Shown: positions 26,696 through 37,231, counted from the stretch's first letter. The stretch is 64,000 nt of DNA from AAA044-D11 sp009705075 (GCA_965268675.1 OZ254179.1:868001-932000); one strand, 5' to 3'. Translations and numbers: made by a program. The notes: generated from the sequence alone by a model not told the origin.

Positions 26696-26772
26696 CCCTT
26701 CGCTGCTTCCAATTTATCCTACTGGCGAGTAACCTAACTGGAATACAAACCAACCTTTAGTAGGAGTCTGCA

Positions 26773-27966
26773 ATGAGTGAGCGCGTAGTTCTAGTTGATG
26801 CGGTTCGATCCCCCTTTGGTAAGGCAGGAAGTTTGTATGCCGAAACTAGAGCAGATGACATCATGGTTAGAACGCTCCGTGGTCTGTTAGAGCGCAATCC
26901 TAAAGTTTCACCTTCTGCAATCGATGATGTCGCAATTGCTGCAGCAACCCAAACTGGTGATCAAGGAATGAATATTGGTAGAAGCGTCTCACTGCTGGCT
27001 GGAATTCCGACTAGCGTTCCCGGATATTCAATCGATCGTTGGTGCGCTGGTGCACTTACTGCAGTGACAACAATTTCTGGCGCAATCGCGATGGGTCAAT
27101 ATGACATTGCAATTGCAGGTGGCGTTGAACATATGGGACATCATCCAATGGGTGAAGGAATGGATCCAAACCCGCGCTACTTAGCTGAAAAATTAGTAGA
27201 TACCGATGCGCTTCAAATGGGTATGACCGCAGAACGCCTGCACGATAAATTTCCACATTTAACAAAGGCTCGAGCAGATGCCTACGCTGTTGCTTCACAG
27301 AATAAAACTGCCGCTGCATATGCTTCTGGAAAAATTCAACGCGATTTAATTCCGGTTGCTGTCCGCTCCGCTGAACTTGGTTGGGGCGTTGCTACTGTCG
27401 ATGAACCTCCTCGACCAGGGACAACTATCGAAGCGCTAGCAGCGCTTAAAACTCCATTTAGAGCGCTGGGAAATGTAACTGCAGGAAATGCCGCAGGGTT
27501 AAACGATGGTGCAACTGCTGCAATCCTCGCGAGTGAATCCAAGGCGAATGAACTTGGTCTTGGAGTTAAAGCGAAGTTAGTTTCATTCGCATTTGCCGGA
27601 GTTGAACCAGAGATTATGGGATACGGCCCAGTGCCAAGCACAATAAAAGCTTTAGCGAAGGCTGGGTTGAAGGTAGAAGACATTGGCCTATTTGAAATCA
27701 ATGAGGCTTTTGCAATTCAAGTTCTCTCTTTTCTAGACCACTTTGGAATTGCTGATGACGATATTCGAGTAAATAAATATGGTGGTGCGATTGCAGTTGG
27801 CCATCCCCTTGCATCATCTGGCGTGCGTTTAATGATCAACCTAGCAAGAGGCTTTGAAGAACACCCAGATGTGCAGTATGGAATAACAACGATGTGCATT
27901 GGACTTGGAATGGGTGGAACTGTCATCTGGGAAAATCCGCACTTTGCTGGAAAGGTGGCGAAATAA
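26773..27966 (+). CDS. fadA: Acetyl-CoA acyltransferase (thiolase)
   Basis: A 397-residue thiolase for the last step of beta-oxidation. The nucleophile Cys91 is in RWCAGAL, His344 in VGHPLASSG and the second Cys375 in MCIGLGMGG; INEAFAIQ lies between. The WCAG variant around the nucleophile is common in the FadA/FadI-type branch. A ribosome binding site (TAGGAG) precedes the ATG. Its stop codon shares a base with the fadB start, so the two subunits are made together. Confidence 0.92.
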   Translation: MSERVVLVDAVRSPFGKAGSLYAETRADDIMVRTLRGLLERNPKVSPSAIDDVAIAAATQTGDQGMNIGRSVSLLAGIPTSVPGYSIDRWCAGALTAVTTISGAIAMGQYDIAIAGGVEHMGHHPMGEGMDPNPRYLAEKLVDTDALQMGMTAERLHDKFPHLTKARADAYAVASQNKTAAAYASGKIQRDLIPVAVRSAELGWGVATVDEPPRPGTTIEALAALKTPFRALGNVTAGNAAGLNDGATAAILASESKANELGLGVKAKLVSFAFAGVEPEIMGYGPVPSTIKALAKAGLKVEDIGLFEINEAFAIQVLSFLDHFGIADDDIRVNKYGGAIAVGHPLASSGVRLMINLARGFEEHPDVQYGITTMCIGLGMGGTVIWENPHFAGKVAK

Positions 27967-30074
27967 TGAGCGAGATAAAGTTGCCAGAAGGCGCACCTGA
28001 GGAAGTTGTAACTGCTGCGCATGTTCGCGAAATTGATCTTGCACCATTTGGTGCCACCGGAACGCTCTCGTTAATTACCTTAGATAACGGAATGGACCAC
28101 AACCGGCCAAATACATTCGGTCCCGCTTCACTTAGCGCATTAAATGAAGCCATCACAATTGCCGAATCAAGTTCATCTATTGCAATTGCTATCACTGGTA
28201 AACCATTTATTTTCGCAGCCGGCGCTGATTTATCTGGAATCGCCGTACTCACGCAGATGGAGCAAGCTCTCGCTATTGGAAAGCTTGGGCATGATGTCTT
28301 TAGGCGTTTTGGCGAGAGTAAGAAACCAACATTTGCCTTTGTAAATGGGCTAGCACTTGGGGGTGGCCTTGAAGTAGCACTTCACTGCAACTATCGAAGT
28401 CTGGCATCGACAGCATTTACCGGACTTCCTGAAGTCTTCTTAGGTTTGGTACCTGGGTGGGGTGGGGCCACGATCTTGCCTAAGTTAATTGGACCAGCAA
28501 ATGCGGTTCAGGTAATAATTCTAAATGCCTTGAACAACAACACAATGATGAAATCTAAAGATGCTCTGGCACTTGGTGTCGTTGATGTTGTTTTTGAACC
28601 AGCGGATTTCCTAGAGAATTCAATAAAATTTGCTGCCTCGGTCTTAACCGGCTCCAAGAAAATTGAACGCAAAGATCACAGCAAGGATGAAACTGCTTGG
28701 AGCGATGCAATCGCACTAGGCGAAGCAGCAGTAGCAAAGAAATTTGGTGGCGCCGAAATTCCACAAGCAGAGAAGGCGCTGGAGTTAATTGCGGCTGCAA
28801 GAACAAATACCTTAGAAGCTGGCTTTGCCGCCGAAACTTTAGAACTCGCGAATCTAACGATGGGCAATCCGCTTCGGGCATCGCTATATGCATTTAATCT
28901 AATTCAGAAGAAACGCAAGAAAGTCGAAGGTGCACCTAAGGCTGCACTGGCTAGAAAGGTGACAAAGGTTGGTGTTGTTGGCGCTGGCTTGATGGCCTCA
29001 CAACTTGCCTTAATTATGTTGCGCAACTTAAAAGTTCCGGTTGTGATTACTGATCTAGATCAGGAGCGGGTAGATAAAGGGCTGGCATATATTCGCGGAG
29101 AACTTGCAAAACTTGTCGAGAAGAAACGTATGAGCGCCGAGAGCGCTGCTCGATTAGGTTCTCTAGTTTCAGGCTCAACAGAAAAAGCAATCTTTGCCGA
29201 TGCCTCGTTTGTAATTGAGGCAATTTTTGAGGAGCTAGAACTTAAGCAGAAACTCTTCAAAGAGCTAGAGAAAATAGTTTCGGTCGAATGCATCTTGGCC
29301 ACAAATACCTCTTCGCTGTCGGTTACAAAGATGTCTGAAGGGCTAAGCAACCCGGAGCGAGTAATCGGATTTCACTTCTTCAATCCAGTGGCGGTAATGC
29401 CGCTTCTTGAAATTGCAAGGACTCCTGCAACCGATGATGCAACTACTGCTACTGCAGTTTCTGTTGGTAAAGAGTTAAAGAAGACGATGGTTATCGTTAA
29501 GGACTCCCCCGCATTTGTAGTTAATAGATTGCTCACTCGATTTATGGGTGAGATTACAGATGCAATAGATGAAGGTACGGCGCCAGATGTAGCAGATGCT
29601 GCGATGAAACCACTTGGGCTCCCGATGACATCGTTAGAACTTCTTGGTTTAGTTGGACCAGGTGTTGCACTTCATGTTGCTGAAACCTTAAATAAGAATT
29701 TGGGCGATCGCTATCGCATCTCCCCAACAATGCAGGCCTTTGTCGCTCAAGGTGTGAAGAGTTTTTATCTCAAAGATGAGAAGGGTCGACTTACTCCAAA
29801 TCCTGCCGCATTAGATCTGATTAAAGCGGGTAGCAAAGAATCCACATCTGAGGAAGTTCGAGTTCGCGCGTTAAAAGCTTTAGCAAGTGAGGCGCGAATG
29901 ATGCTAGATGAAGGTGTTGTTGCAACCGCCGCTGAGATCGATATTTGCATGTTGCTTGGTTGTGGCTGGCCACTTCATCTTGGTGGAATTTTGCCGTACT
30001 TGGATCGCGAAGGAATAAGTAGCGAAGTTAGCGGCCAGGTTTTTCATCAAGCGGGAGTTGCTTCACTGGCATAG
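27966..30074 (+). CDS. fadB: Beta-oxidation multifunctional enzyme (hydratase/3-hydroxyacyl-CoA dehydrogenase)
   Basis: A 702-residue fusion. Residues 1 to about 200 form an enoyl-CoA hydratase domain with catalytic Glu136 (GGGLEVAL) and Glu156 (GLPEVFLG). From about 335 a Rossmann domain begins (VGVVGAGLMAS), with the dehydrogenase active-site motif GFHFFNPVAVMP, then two helical C-terminal domains. It hydrates and then oxidises acyl-CoA intermediates. The ATG at 27966 overlaps the thiolase stop; a longer frame would begin inside fadA. Its last 47 bases overlap the end of dxs on the other strand. Confidence 0.93.
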   Translation: MSEIKLPEGAPEEVVTAAHVREIDLAPFGATGTLSLITLDNGMDHNRPNTFGPASLSALNEAITIAESSSSIAIAITGKPFIFAAGADLSGIAVLTQMEQALAIGKLGHDVFRRFGESKKPTFAFVNGLALGGGLEVALHCNYRSLASTAFTGLPEVFLGLVPGWGGATILPKLIGPANAVQVIILNALNNNTMMKSKDALALGVVDVVFEPADFLENSIKFAASVLTGSKKIERKDHSKDETAWSDAIALGEAAVAKKFGGAEIPQAEKALELIAAARTNTLEAGFAAETLELANLTMGNPLRASLYAFNLIQKKRKKVEGAPKAALARKVTKVGVVGAGLMASQLALIMLRNLKVPVVITDLDQERVDKGLAYIRGELAKLVEKKRMSAESAARLGSLVSGSTEKAIFADASFVIEAIFEELELKQKLFKELEKIVSVECILATNTSSLSVTKMSEGLSNPERVIGFHFFNPVAVMPLLEIARTPATDDATTATAVSVGKELKKTMVIVKDSPAFVVNRLLTRFMGEITDAIDEGTAPDVADAAMKPLGLPMTSLELLGLVGPGVALHVAETLNKNLGDRYRISPTMQAFVAQGVKSFYLKDEKGRLTPNPAALDLIKAGSKESTSEEVRVRALKALASEARMMLDEGVVATAAEIDICMLLGCGWPLHLGGILPYLDREGISSEVSGQVFHQAGVASLA

Positions 30075-31974
30075 ACCCAGCAGTTAAATCATCCTTTAGC
30101 GAACTGCTCCATGAGACTAATTGATGAGTAATGTTCTGTGCGGTAATTCCTAAATCAGACAAAATTTCGCTTCGCTTGGAGTGTTCAATAAACTCAAGTG
30201 GAATACCAATTGAATGTATCGGTACATCTAGTCCAGCTTCTCTAAACATTTCGGAAATTGTGCTTGCAATTCCACCGTGTTTGATTCCATCTTCAACGAC
30301 GACAACGCTCTTATAACGTTGTGCCATCGTCAATAAACTTGCGGGAAGTGGTTTCACCCAACGTGGGTCGATTACAGTTACGCCAACACCTTCACGATAA
30401 GCCTGAGATGCTGCTTCAACACAAATTTTTGCCATTGCTCCAATGCTTACGAGAAGCACATCTGCGCTTTCACCTCGATATAGAACATCAATTCCATCTC
30501 GACGTTCGAATGCCGGAATATCAGCACCTACAGCGCCTTTAGGAAAACGCAGGAGTGAAGGCGCATCGCTAATTTCTAAAGATTCACGGAGAACCTCGCG
30601 CAGGATTGCTGCATCTCGGGGCGCGGCAACGTGAAGCGTCGGGACTATTCCCGTTAGTGCGAGATCCCAAATTCCATGATGCGAAGGTCCATCATCGCCA
30701 GTAACTCCAGCGCGATCCAAAACAAAAGTTACTCCGGCCTTATGAAGCGCTACATCCATCAGAAGTTGATCAAATGCTCGATTTAAAAAGGTGGAATAAA
30801 TTGCAACCACTGGATGAAGCCCAGTAAATGCCATACCAGCAGCGCTAGTTGTTGCATGCTGTTCGGCAATGCCAACATCGAAAGTTCGTTCTGGAAATTT
30901 TTGCGCAAATTTATCTAACCCGGTAGGTCCAAGCATCGCGGCGGTAATAGCAACTACATCGCTGCGCTTTTCTGCGATTTCACAGATTTCGTTTGCAAAA
31001 ACACTAGTCCAGTTTGGCTCTGACTTTGATACTGGAATACCAGTTTCCGGATCAACAATTCCAACCGCATGAAATTTTTCAGCTGAATCATTAACTGCTG
31101 GGGCGTGGCCGCGACCTTTCTCGGTTATAACGTGAACGAGGACAGGGGCTCCAAAATTCTTTGCTTGCTCTAATGCACTCTCGATTGCTTCAATATTGTG
31201 ACCATCTATTGGACCGAGATATTTCAGTCCGAGATCTTCAAACATTCCTTGCGGCGCAACAATATCTTTAATTCCCTTTTTTACACCATGAAGAGTTTCA
31301 TAAATTGGACCACCGACAACCGGAGTTTTTTCTAATACGCCCTTGCCCCAGTCCAAGAATTTCTCATAGCCACTAGTTGTTCTAAGTGTTGAAAGATAAG
31401 TTGCAAGACCACCAATTGTTGGTGAGTAAGAACGTTCATTGTCATTTACAACAATAACAAGTTTTAAGTTCTCGCTAGATGCGATGTTATTTAGCGCCTC
31501 CCAAGACATTCCTCCGGTGAGTGCGCCATCACCAACAACACAAACGACGGTCTTATCCAGATCGCCTTTAATTAAATTGCCTCGAGCAACACCATCTGAC
31601 CATGAGAGCGCAGTGGATGCGTGCGAATTCTCAACAACGTCATGCTCGCTTTCCGCGCGATTTGGATAACCAGAAATACCATCACGTTGGCGTAATTTAT
31701 CAAAACCTGCAGCACGTCCGGTTAACAATTTATGAACATAACTCTGGTGACCGGTATCAAAAATAATCGTGTCTTTAGGCGATTCAAAAACTCTATGGAT
31801 TGCAATAGTTAATTCAACAACGCCCAGGTTTGGACCTAAGTGGCCACCACTCTTGGAAACTTTCTCAATTAGGAACTCTCTAATTTCTGCCGAAAGCTCG
31901 ACCAATTGCGGTGCCGAAAGCTTCAATAAATCACTCGGGACGCCGACGCTCTCCAGATAATTCGACATCTTCAT
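30028..31974 (-). CDS. dxs: 1-deoxy-D-xylulose-5-phosphate synthase
   Basis: A 648-residue thiamine-diphosphate enzyme that condenses pyruvate with glyceraldehyde 3-phosphate, the first step of the MEP isoprenoid pathway. FDTGHQSYVHKLLTGR near the start, the cofactor motif GDGALTGGMSWEALNN, and DVGIAEQHATTSAAGMAF in the pyrimidine-binding domain are clear. A second ATG two codons in is possible. The C-terminal residues after LVSW are variable and are encoded in the stretch shared with fadB. Aconitase lies directly upstream on the same strand. Confidence 0.95.
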   Translation of the reverse strand: MKMSNYLESVGVPSDLLKLSAPQLVELSAEIREFLIEKVSKSGGHLGPNLGVVELTIAIHRVFESPKDTIIFDTGHQSYVHKLLTGRAAGFDKLRQRDGISGYPNRAESEHDVVENSHASTALSWSDGVARGNLIKGDLDKTVVCVVGDGALTGGMSWEALNNIASSENLKLVIVVNDNERSYSPTIGGLATYLSTLRTTSGYEKFLDWGKGVLEKTPVVGGPIYETLHGVKKGIKDIVAPQGMFEDLGLKYLGPIDGHNIEAIESALEQAKNFGAPVLVHVITEKGRGHAPAVNDSAEKFHAVGIVDPETGIPVSKSEPNWTSVFANEICEIAEKRSDVVAITAAMLGPTGLDKFAQKFPERTFDVGIAEQHATTSAAGMAFTGLHPVVAIYSTFLNRAFDQLLMDVALHKAGVTFVLDRAGVTGDDGPSHHGIWDLALTGIVPTLHVAAPRDAAILREVLRESLEISDAPSLLRFPKGAVGADIPAFERRDGIDVLYRGESADVLLVSIGAMAKICVEAASQAYREGVGVTVIDPRWVKPLPASLLTMAQRYKSVVVVEDGIKHGGIASTISEMFREAGLDVPIHSIGIPLEFIEHSKRSEILSDLGITAQNITHQLVSWSSSLKDDLTAGSMPVKQLPLDEKPGR

Positions 31975-31996
31975 AGTCTAGAGCAGAGTCAATTGC

Positions 31997-34651
31997 TTAG
32001 AGAAGTGAACGCAGAACAAATTGCATAATGCCACCGTGGCGGAAGTAATCTGCTTCGCCAGGTGTGTCTATGCGCACAATTGCATCAAAGGTTTTATCTC
32101 CAGCCATGACCTTTACAGTTTTTGGGGTTCCCCCACTGTTAAGAGCTTCAATGCCAGTAATCGAAAATTCCTCATCGCCAGTTAAACCAAGTGAAGCTGC
32201 GTTAGACCCTGCTGGAAATTGCAATGGAAGAACTCCCATTCCAATCAAATTAGAGCGATGGATTCGCTCAAAAGATTCAGCGATAACGGCTTTCACACCC
32301 AAAAGCGCGGTTCCCTTTGCAGCCCAGTCACGTGATGAACCTGATCCATATTCTTTGCCAGCAAGAATAACTAATGGAATCTTCGCAGCTTGATATGCCA
32401 TTGATGCATCATAAATAGTTTCTTGCGCCCCATTATTTAAGAAGTTCTTTGTGAAGCCACCCTCAACACCATTTAATAAAATATTTTTCAATCTGATGTT
32501 GGCAAAAGTTCCACGAATCATTACTTCATGATTTCCACGTCGTGATCCGTATGAGTTGAAATCTGCTCTATCAATTCCATGCTCGGCTAAATACCTTCCA
32601 GCTGGTGAATCTGCTTTGATGTTTCCAGCGGGTGAAATATGGTCTGTTGTAACGGAGTCACCCAAAATTGCCATTACTCGTGCCTTCAAAATATCGCTCA
32701 CTGGTTTTGGATTACGTGGCATCCCATCGAAGTAAGGTGGTTTGCGAACATAGGTAGATTTAGGATCCCATTCAAAAGTTTTACCTGTTGGTGTTGCTAA
32801 TGATTTCCAGCGATGGTCACCTTCAAAGACTGTTGCATAATCTTTCGTAAACATTTCAGAAGAGATTGAACTATCAACAACGCTCTGAATCTCTTCAGAT
32901 GTTGGCCAGATATCTCTTAGATAGACCGAATTGCCATCTAGGCCAGTACCAATCGGGTCGTTCTCAAAATCGTGATCCATGGTTCCGGCAATTGCATAAG
33001 CCACAACTAATGGTGGTGAGGCCAAGTAATTCATCTTTACATCAGGGCTAATCCGACCTTCGAAGTTTCGGTTGCCCGAGAGCACTGCCGTAACAGCCAA
33101 GTCGTTCTCATTAATCGCTTTACTAATTTCCAGTGGAAGTGGGCCGGAGTTTCCGATACAGGTAACACACCCATATCCAACCAAGTTAAAACCAAGTTGT
33201 TCCATATAGGTAGTCAAACCTGCGCGATCGTAGTAATCAGTGACTACTTTGGATCCAGGCGCGAGAGTTGTCTTCACCCATGGCTTGCTGCGCAAACCCT
33301 TCTCTACCGCTTTTTTGGCGAGCAGCGCGGCACCAATCATCACACTTGGGTTAGAGGTATTTGTGCAAGATGTGATTGATGCGATTACAACTGCGCCATT
33401 CGCAACTGAAGTGGCTGCGCCATTTAGCGAAATATCAACCGCCGTCTTTGAAGTTTTGGCAGTGAAATAACTCGGAAGAATTTCCTCAAATGAGTTCTTG
33501 GAATTTGCTAATGAGATTCGATCTTGCGGCCGCTTTGGTCCGGCGATTGAAGGAACAATTGTGGCAAGGTCTAGCTCTAGCGTTTCGGAATAGCGTGGAG
33601 TCAGATCAGGGTTGTGCCAGATACCGATTCGCTTTGCATACTCCTCTACGAGAGCAAGTTGTTCTGAAGTTCTACCTGTTAGAGCAAGGTAGCGAATTGT
33701 TTCTTCATCAATTGGGAAGATTGCGCAAGTTGATCCATACTCGGGCGACATATTTCCGATAGTTGTTCGGTTGGCCATCGGTAGCGCCGTTACTCCTGGT
33801 CCATAAAATTCTACGAACTTTCCAACAACGCCATGCTTTCGCAAAGCCTCAGTAATAGTTAAAACTAAGTCGGTAGCAGTTGTTCCTACCGGCAGCTTTC
33901 CAGTTAACTTGAAGCCAACAACTCTTGGAATAAGCATCGATACTGGTTGACCTAGTAGCGCGGCTTCAGCTTCAATTCCGCCAACTCCCCAACCAAGTAC
34001 ACCAAGTCCATTAACCATCGTTGTGTGTGAATCAGTTCCGACTACGGTATCTGGGTAAGCCCGCAGAACGCCGTTAACTTCACGCGTCATGATTACGCGT
34101 GCCAGATATTCAATATTTACTTGGTGAACAATTCCTGTTCCTGGTGGCACAACTTTGAACTCATCAAATGCGCTCTGCCCCCAACGAAGGAAACGGTAAC
34201 GCTCTTGATTTCGTTGGTATTCAATATCTGTATTCTCTTCAAATGAAGTAGTGGTTCCGAATTTATCCGCAATTACAGAGTGATCGATCACTAGCTCGGC
34301 TGGAGCCAGTGGGTTTACCTTTGCTGGGTCTCCCCCTAATTCAACGATCGCTTCACGCATTGTCGCTAGGTCCACAACGCAAGGAACTCCGGTGAAATCC
34401 TGCATGATTACTCGAGCAGGTGTGAATTGAATTTCGGTATCTGGCTCAGAATCTGGATTCCAATTAGCTAACGCTTCGATTTGGGCGGAAGTTATATTTG
34501 CGCCATCCTCAGTGCGGAGTAGATTCTCTAATAAGACCTTCAGGCTAAATGGAAGTGAATTCGCCGCTGGCAATTTAGTAATGTCGAAGATTTCATACTT
34601 CTTGCCGGCTACCTCTATTTGGACCTTGGAATCAAAAGAATTTTTACTCAT
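31997..34651 (-). CDS. acnA: Aconitate hydratase
   Basis: An 884-residue AcnA-type aconitase interconverting citrate and isocitrate in the TCA cycle. The first cluster cysteine is in SITSCTNTSNPSVMIGA, and the other two are in YGCVTCIGNSGP. The C-terminal swivel domain with YGSGSSRDWAAKG is present and the length is typical of IRP/AcnA. It starts nine bases after the end of the upstream methyltransferase gene, so the two are probably co-transcribed. Confidence 0.96.
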   Translation of the reverse strand: MSKNSFDSKVQIEVAGKKYEIFDITKLPAANSLPFSLKVLLENLLRTEDGANITSAQIEALANWNPDSEPDTEIQFTPARVIMQDFTGVPCVVDLATMREAIVELGGDPAKVNPLAPAELVIDHSVIADKFGTTTSFEENTDIEYQRNQERYRFLRWGQSAFDEFKVVPPGTGIVHQVNIEYLARVIMTREVNGVLRAYPDTVVGTDSHTTMVNGLGVLGWGVGGIEAEAALLGQPVSMLIPRVVGFKLTGKLPVGTTATDLVLTITEALRKHGVVGKFVEFYGPGVTALPMANRTTIGNMSPEYGSTCAIFPIDEETIRYLALTGRTSEQLALVEEYAKRIGIWHNPDLTPRYSETLELDLATIVPSIAGPKRPQDRISLANSKNSFEEILPSYFTAKTSKTAVDISLNGAATSVANGAVVIASITSCTNTSNPSVMIGAALLAKKAVEKGLRSKPWVKTTLAPGSKVVTDYYDRAGLTTYMEQLGFNLVGYGCVTCIGNSGPLPLEISKAINENDLAVTAVLSGNRNFEGRISPDVKMNYLASPPLVVAYAIAGTMDHDFENDPIGTGLDGNSVYLRDIWPTSEEIQSVVDSSISSEMFTKDYATVFEGDHRWKSLATPTGKTFEWDPKSTYVRKPPYFDGMPRNPKPVSDILKARVMAILGDSVTTDHISPAGNIKADSPAGRYLAEHGIDRADFNSYGSRRGNHEVMIRGTFANIRLKNILLNGVEGGFTKNFLNNGAQETIYDASMAYQAAKIPLVILAGKEYGSGSSRDWAAKGTALLGVKAVIAESFERIHRSNLIGMGVLPLQFPAGSNAASLGLTGDEEFSITGIEALNSGGTPKTVKVMAGDKTFDAIVRIDTPGEADYFRHGGIMQFVLRSLL

Positions 34652-34660
34652 GGTCGCATC

Positions 34661-35860
34661 TTAACCGAGGGTAAAGCGAGCCACACATTCCACGTGGTGG
34701 GTCATTGGGAATAGGTCGAAACCGACGATGTGATCTAGGTGATAACCGGCCGCCTCAAGTTGTCGGGCATCTCTGGCCAGAGAGGCTGGGTCACAAGAAA
34801 CATAAACAATTGTGCGAGGCTTCTTCGCAACCATATGTTTAACAACCATCTCGCCGGCGCCAGTACGTGGTGGATCTAACAGAATTACATCGACACGATT
34901 AATGAGAGGTAGCTTCTGTTCGACTCGACCGGAATGGATTAGAACATTCTTCTTCTTCTCAAAAATCTTCAACGCATCCTGAGTTGCCCGATGGCTTGAT
35001 TCAATTAGATGAACTTTGCCGATATCCCCTACATCTTCTGCCATGGGCGCTGAGAAAAGACCGACGCCACCATACAAGTCACAAACTTGATCTCCAGGGC
35101 GAAGGGCGAGTAAATCCATTACTAACTTTGTTAACACTTGTGGAGCTGAAGTATGACTCTGCCAGAAAGAACTTGGTGAAATTTCAAAGGTATGTTCGCC
35201 AACAACTTCATGCAATTGTGTCGGCCCGGAAATACTTCGACCACCTCTTGAAACATTTCGCTCACCAGAATTAGAGACTGCAACTTCTAATCTATCTTCG
35301 CCTTTCCAATTTCGTGCGAACATTGCTGGATCATTAATTGCTTCTAATGCAATTAAACACTGATCAATTTCCGTGACTTCTTTACTTCGAGCCGAGTAGA
35401 GACCCGGTTTGCCGCTCTTAGAAATTGCAAAATCCATACGCGTACGCCAATGCAGACCGTTACTAGGTTCTACTGAAATAACATCTAGATCCAATTCAAT
35501 TCTGCCAAGCCGCGAGAATTGTTCGCGAACAACCGAGCGCTTTAATTCGCTCTGCTTAGAAATATCTATATGTTGAAAATCGCAACCGCCACAACCGCCA
35601 GGAACTGCATACTTGCAGGGAGGTGTTACGCGATCCTTGGAAGGCGTAATAATTTCGATTGCATCTCCGCGCGCTAATTTTGAGGAAACAGAAGTTATTT
35701 CTACTACCGCCTCTTCGCCAGTAATTCCATAGCGCACAAAAATAACTTGGCCTTTATGGCGAGCGATAAAGTGGCCGCCATGGGCGATTGGTCCAATTTC
35801 AACGGTAACTCTGTCGCCTACTTTTAATGAACTTTCGACGCTAGCTGAGTTGGATTCCAT
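34661..35860 (-). CDS. TrmA/RlmC-RlmD-family RNA (uracil-5) methyltransferase
   Basis: A 399-residue class I SAM methyltransferase. An N-terminal TRAM domain (about 11-70) is followed by an Fe-S motif (CKYAVPGGCGGCDFQH), FWQSHTSAPQVL, the SAM site DLYGGVGLFSAP, DPPRTGAG, and the catalytic cysteine in VYVSCDPASLARD. It makes 5-methyluridine in rRNA (RlmC/RlmD type) or tRNA; the target cannot be settled from sequence alone. It is divergent from the trkA pair with only 23 bases between starts. Confidence 0.92.
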   Translation of the reverse strand: MESNSASVESSLKVGDRVTVEIGPIAHGGHFIARHKGQVIFVRYGITGEEAVVEITSVSSKLARGDAIEIITPSKDRVTPPCKYAVPGGCGGCDFQHIDISKQSELKRSVVREQFSRLGRIELDLDVISVEPSNGLHWRTRMDFAISKSGKPGLYSARSKEVTEIDQCLIALEAINDPAMFARNWKGEDRLEVAVSNSGERNVSRGGRSISGPTQLHEVVGEHTFEISPSSFWQSHTSAPQVLTKLVMDLLALRPGDQVCDLYGGVGLFSAPMAEDVGDIGKVHLIESSHRATQDALKIFEKKKNVLIHSGRVEQKLPLINRVDVILLDPPRTGAGEMVVKHMVAKKPRTIVYVSCDPASLARDARQLEAAGYHLDHIVGFDLFPMTHHVECVARFTLG

Positions 35861-35883
35861 AGGGGCAACCTTAAGGGTGTAAG

Positions 35884-36555
35884 TTGTACTTCGTGCACGT
35901 AGTGATTATGGGATGCGGTCGAGTCGGGTCTGGTCTTGCCAACGATTTAGAGGCTGCCGGTCATTCAGTATCTGTAATCGACCAAAATGGTGAGGCATTT
36001 CGCAGATTAGGTCCCAACTTTAAAGGTCAGACAGTTGCCGGAGTCGGCTTTGATAGAGATATCTTGCTTGAAGCGGGAATTGAAAAAGCTGACGCCTTCG
36101 CTGCAGTCTCAAATGGTGATAACTCAAATATTCTCGCTGCCAGAGTAGCTCGCGAAACTTATGGCGTTGAGAGAGTTGTAGCCAGAATTTATGACCCAGC
36201 ACGCGCTGAAATTTATCAACGCCTTGGAATTCCTACAGTTGCAACAGTTCTCTGGACAACTGATCAAATTATCCGCCGTCTGGCTCCCGAAGGATCCCGA
36301 TCTGAATGGCGCGATGCCAGCGGAGTCGTACAACTTTGTGAAGTAAATCTTCATCATGATTGGTTTGGACAACCGGTATCGCTAATTGAAAAATCTACCG
36401 AGGCGAGAGTCGCATTCATTACACGACTTGGTGAAGGAATGATTCCAACTGAAAATACTGTGCTTCAAGAGGGCGATCTAGTTCATGTAATGGTTGTAGA
36501 TTCCGAACTTGCTAATACCGAGGCAGCCCTCGCTAAATCACCGGAAAAGGCTTAA
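35884..36555 (+). CDS. TrkA-family potassium uptake protein (first of pair)
   Basis: A 223-residue protein with an RCK/TrkA_N Rossmann domain (VVIMGCGRVGSGLANDLEAA) and a C-terminal TrkA_C domain after about residue 140. Such proteins bind NAD(H) and gate Trk/Ktr potassium channels. Actinobacteria typically carry two in a row (CeoB and CeoC), as here. The TTG start has AAGGG six bases upstream. Family alignment would also fit the GTG three codons later, whose spacing is poorer. Confidence 0.9.
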   Translation: MYFVHVVIMGCGRVGSGLANDLEAAGHSVSVIDQNGEAFRRLGPNFKGQTVAGVGFDRDILLEAGIEKADAFAAVSNGDNSNILAARVARETYGVERVVARIYDPARAEIYQRLGIPTVATVLWTTDQIIRRLAPEGSRSEWRDASGVVQLCEVNLHHDWFGQPVSLIEKSTEARVAFITRLGEGMIPTENTVLQEGDLVHVMVVDSELANTEAALAKSPEKA

Positions 36556-36560
36556 GCGCT

Positions 36561-37220
36561 ATGAAGATTGCAATCGCAGGAGCCGGAAATGTTGGTCGTT
36601 CCATCGCACGCGAACTTATTGAAAATGGCCATCATGTTTTGCTTATCGACCGTGATCCAAAAGCGTTAAAAATCGAGAGCGTTCCAAGTGCTGAATGGCT
36701 GATGGCAGATGTTTGTGAAATTACAGCGCTTGATAATGCAAAGCTAGATACCTGCCAAGTCTTGATTGCGGCAACCGGAGATGACAAGGTAAATCTTGTG
36801 GCTTCGCTCCTGGCGAAAACTGAATATGGCGTTCCAAGAGTTGTTGCTCGTGTGAACCACCCAAAAAATGAGTGGATGTTTGATTCTTCATGGGGAGTAG
36901 ATGTCTCAGTATCTACGCCAAGAATTATCTCTGCGATAGTTGAAGAAGCGGTATCTGTTGGCGATGTCGTTCGCTTATTCTCACTACAAAAGGGTGAGGC
37001 GAGCTTGGTTGAGATCACCTTGCCAGAGGCTGCTAAATGTTTAGGGCGCACTGTAGAAGAAGTTAAGTTGCCAGACAATGCCACTTTGGCTGCGATTGTT
37101 CGAGATGGGCAAGTAATAACACCACATTCACATGATGTTTATTCTGCTGGTGATGAACTTCTATTTGTTGCAACTGCCGCGGCTGAAGAACTCTTAAAAA
37201 ACTGCTTCATCTCTAATTAA
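36561..37220 (+). CDS. TrkA-family potassium uptake protein (second of pair)
   Basis: A 219-residue partner of the preceding protein with the same two-domain plan. The nucleotide-binding loop is IAGAGNVGRSIARELIENGH, Asp32 follows in LIDRDP, and a TrkA_C domain ends the protein. It starts five bases after the first trkA stop, consistent with equal production of a hetero-oligomer. No Trk membrane subunit is present in the window. Confidence 0.9.
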   Translation: MKIAIAGAGNVGRSIARELIENGHHVLLIDRDPKALKIESVPSAEWLMADVCEITALDNAKLDTCQVLIAATGDDKVNLVASLLAKTEYGVPRVVARVNHPKNEWMFDSSWGVDVSVSTPRIISAIVEEAVSVGDVVRLFSLQKGEASLVEITLPEAAKCLGRTVEEVKLPDNATLAAIVRDGQVITPHSHDVYSAGDELLFVATAAAEELLKNCFISN

Positions 37221-37231
37221 TTTTTAATTAG
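37213..37231. repeat. AT-rich perfect hairpin at a convergent gene junction
   Basis: CTAATTAA (37213-37220) and TTAATTAG (37224-37231) pair across a TTT loop. The stop codons of the second trkA gene and the DUF3159 gene both lie in the arms. The stem has little GC, so termination would be weak; the symmetry may simply reflect two facing stop codons. Confidence 0.35.
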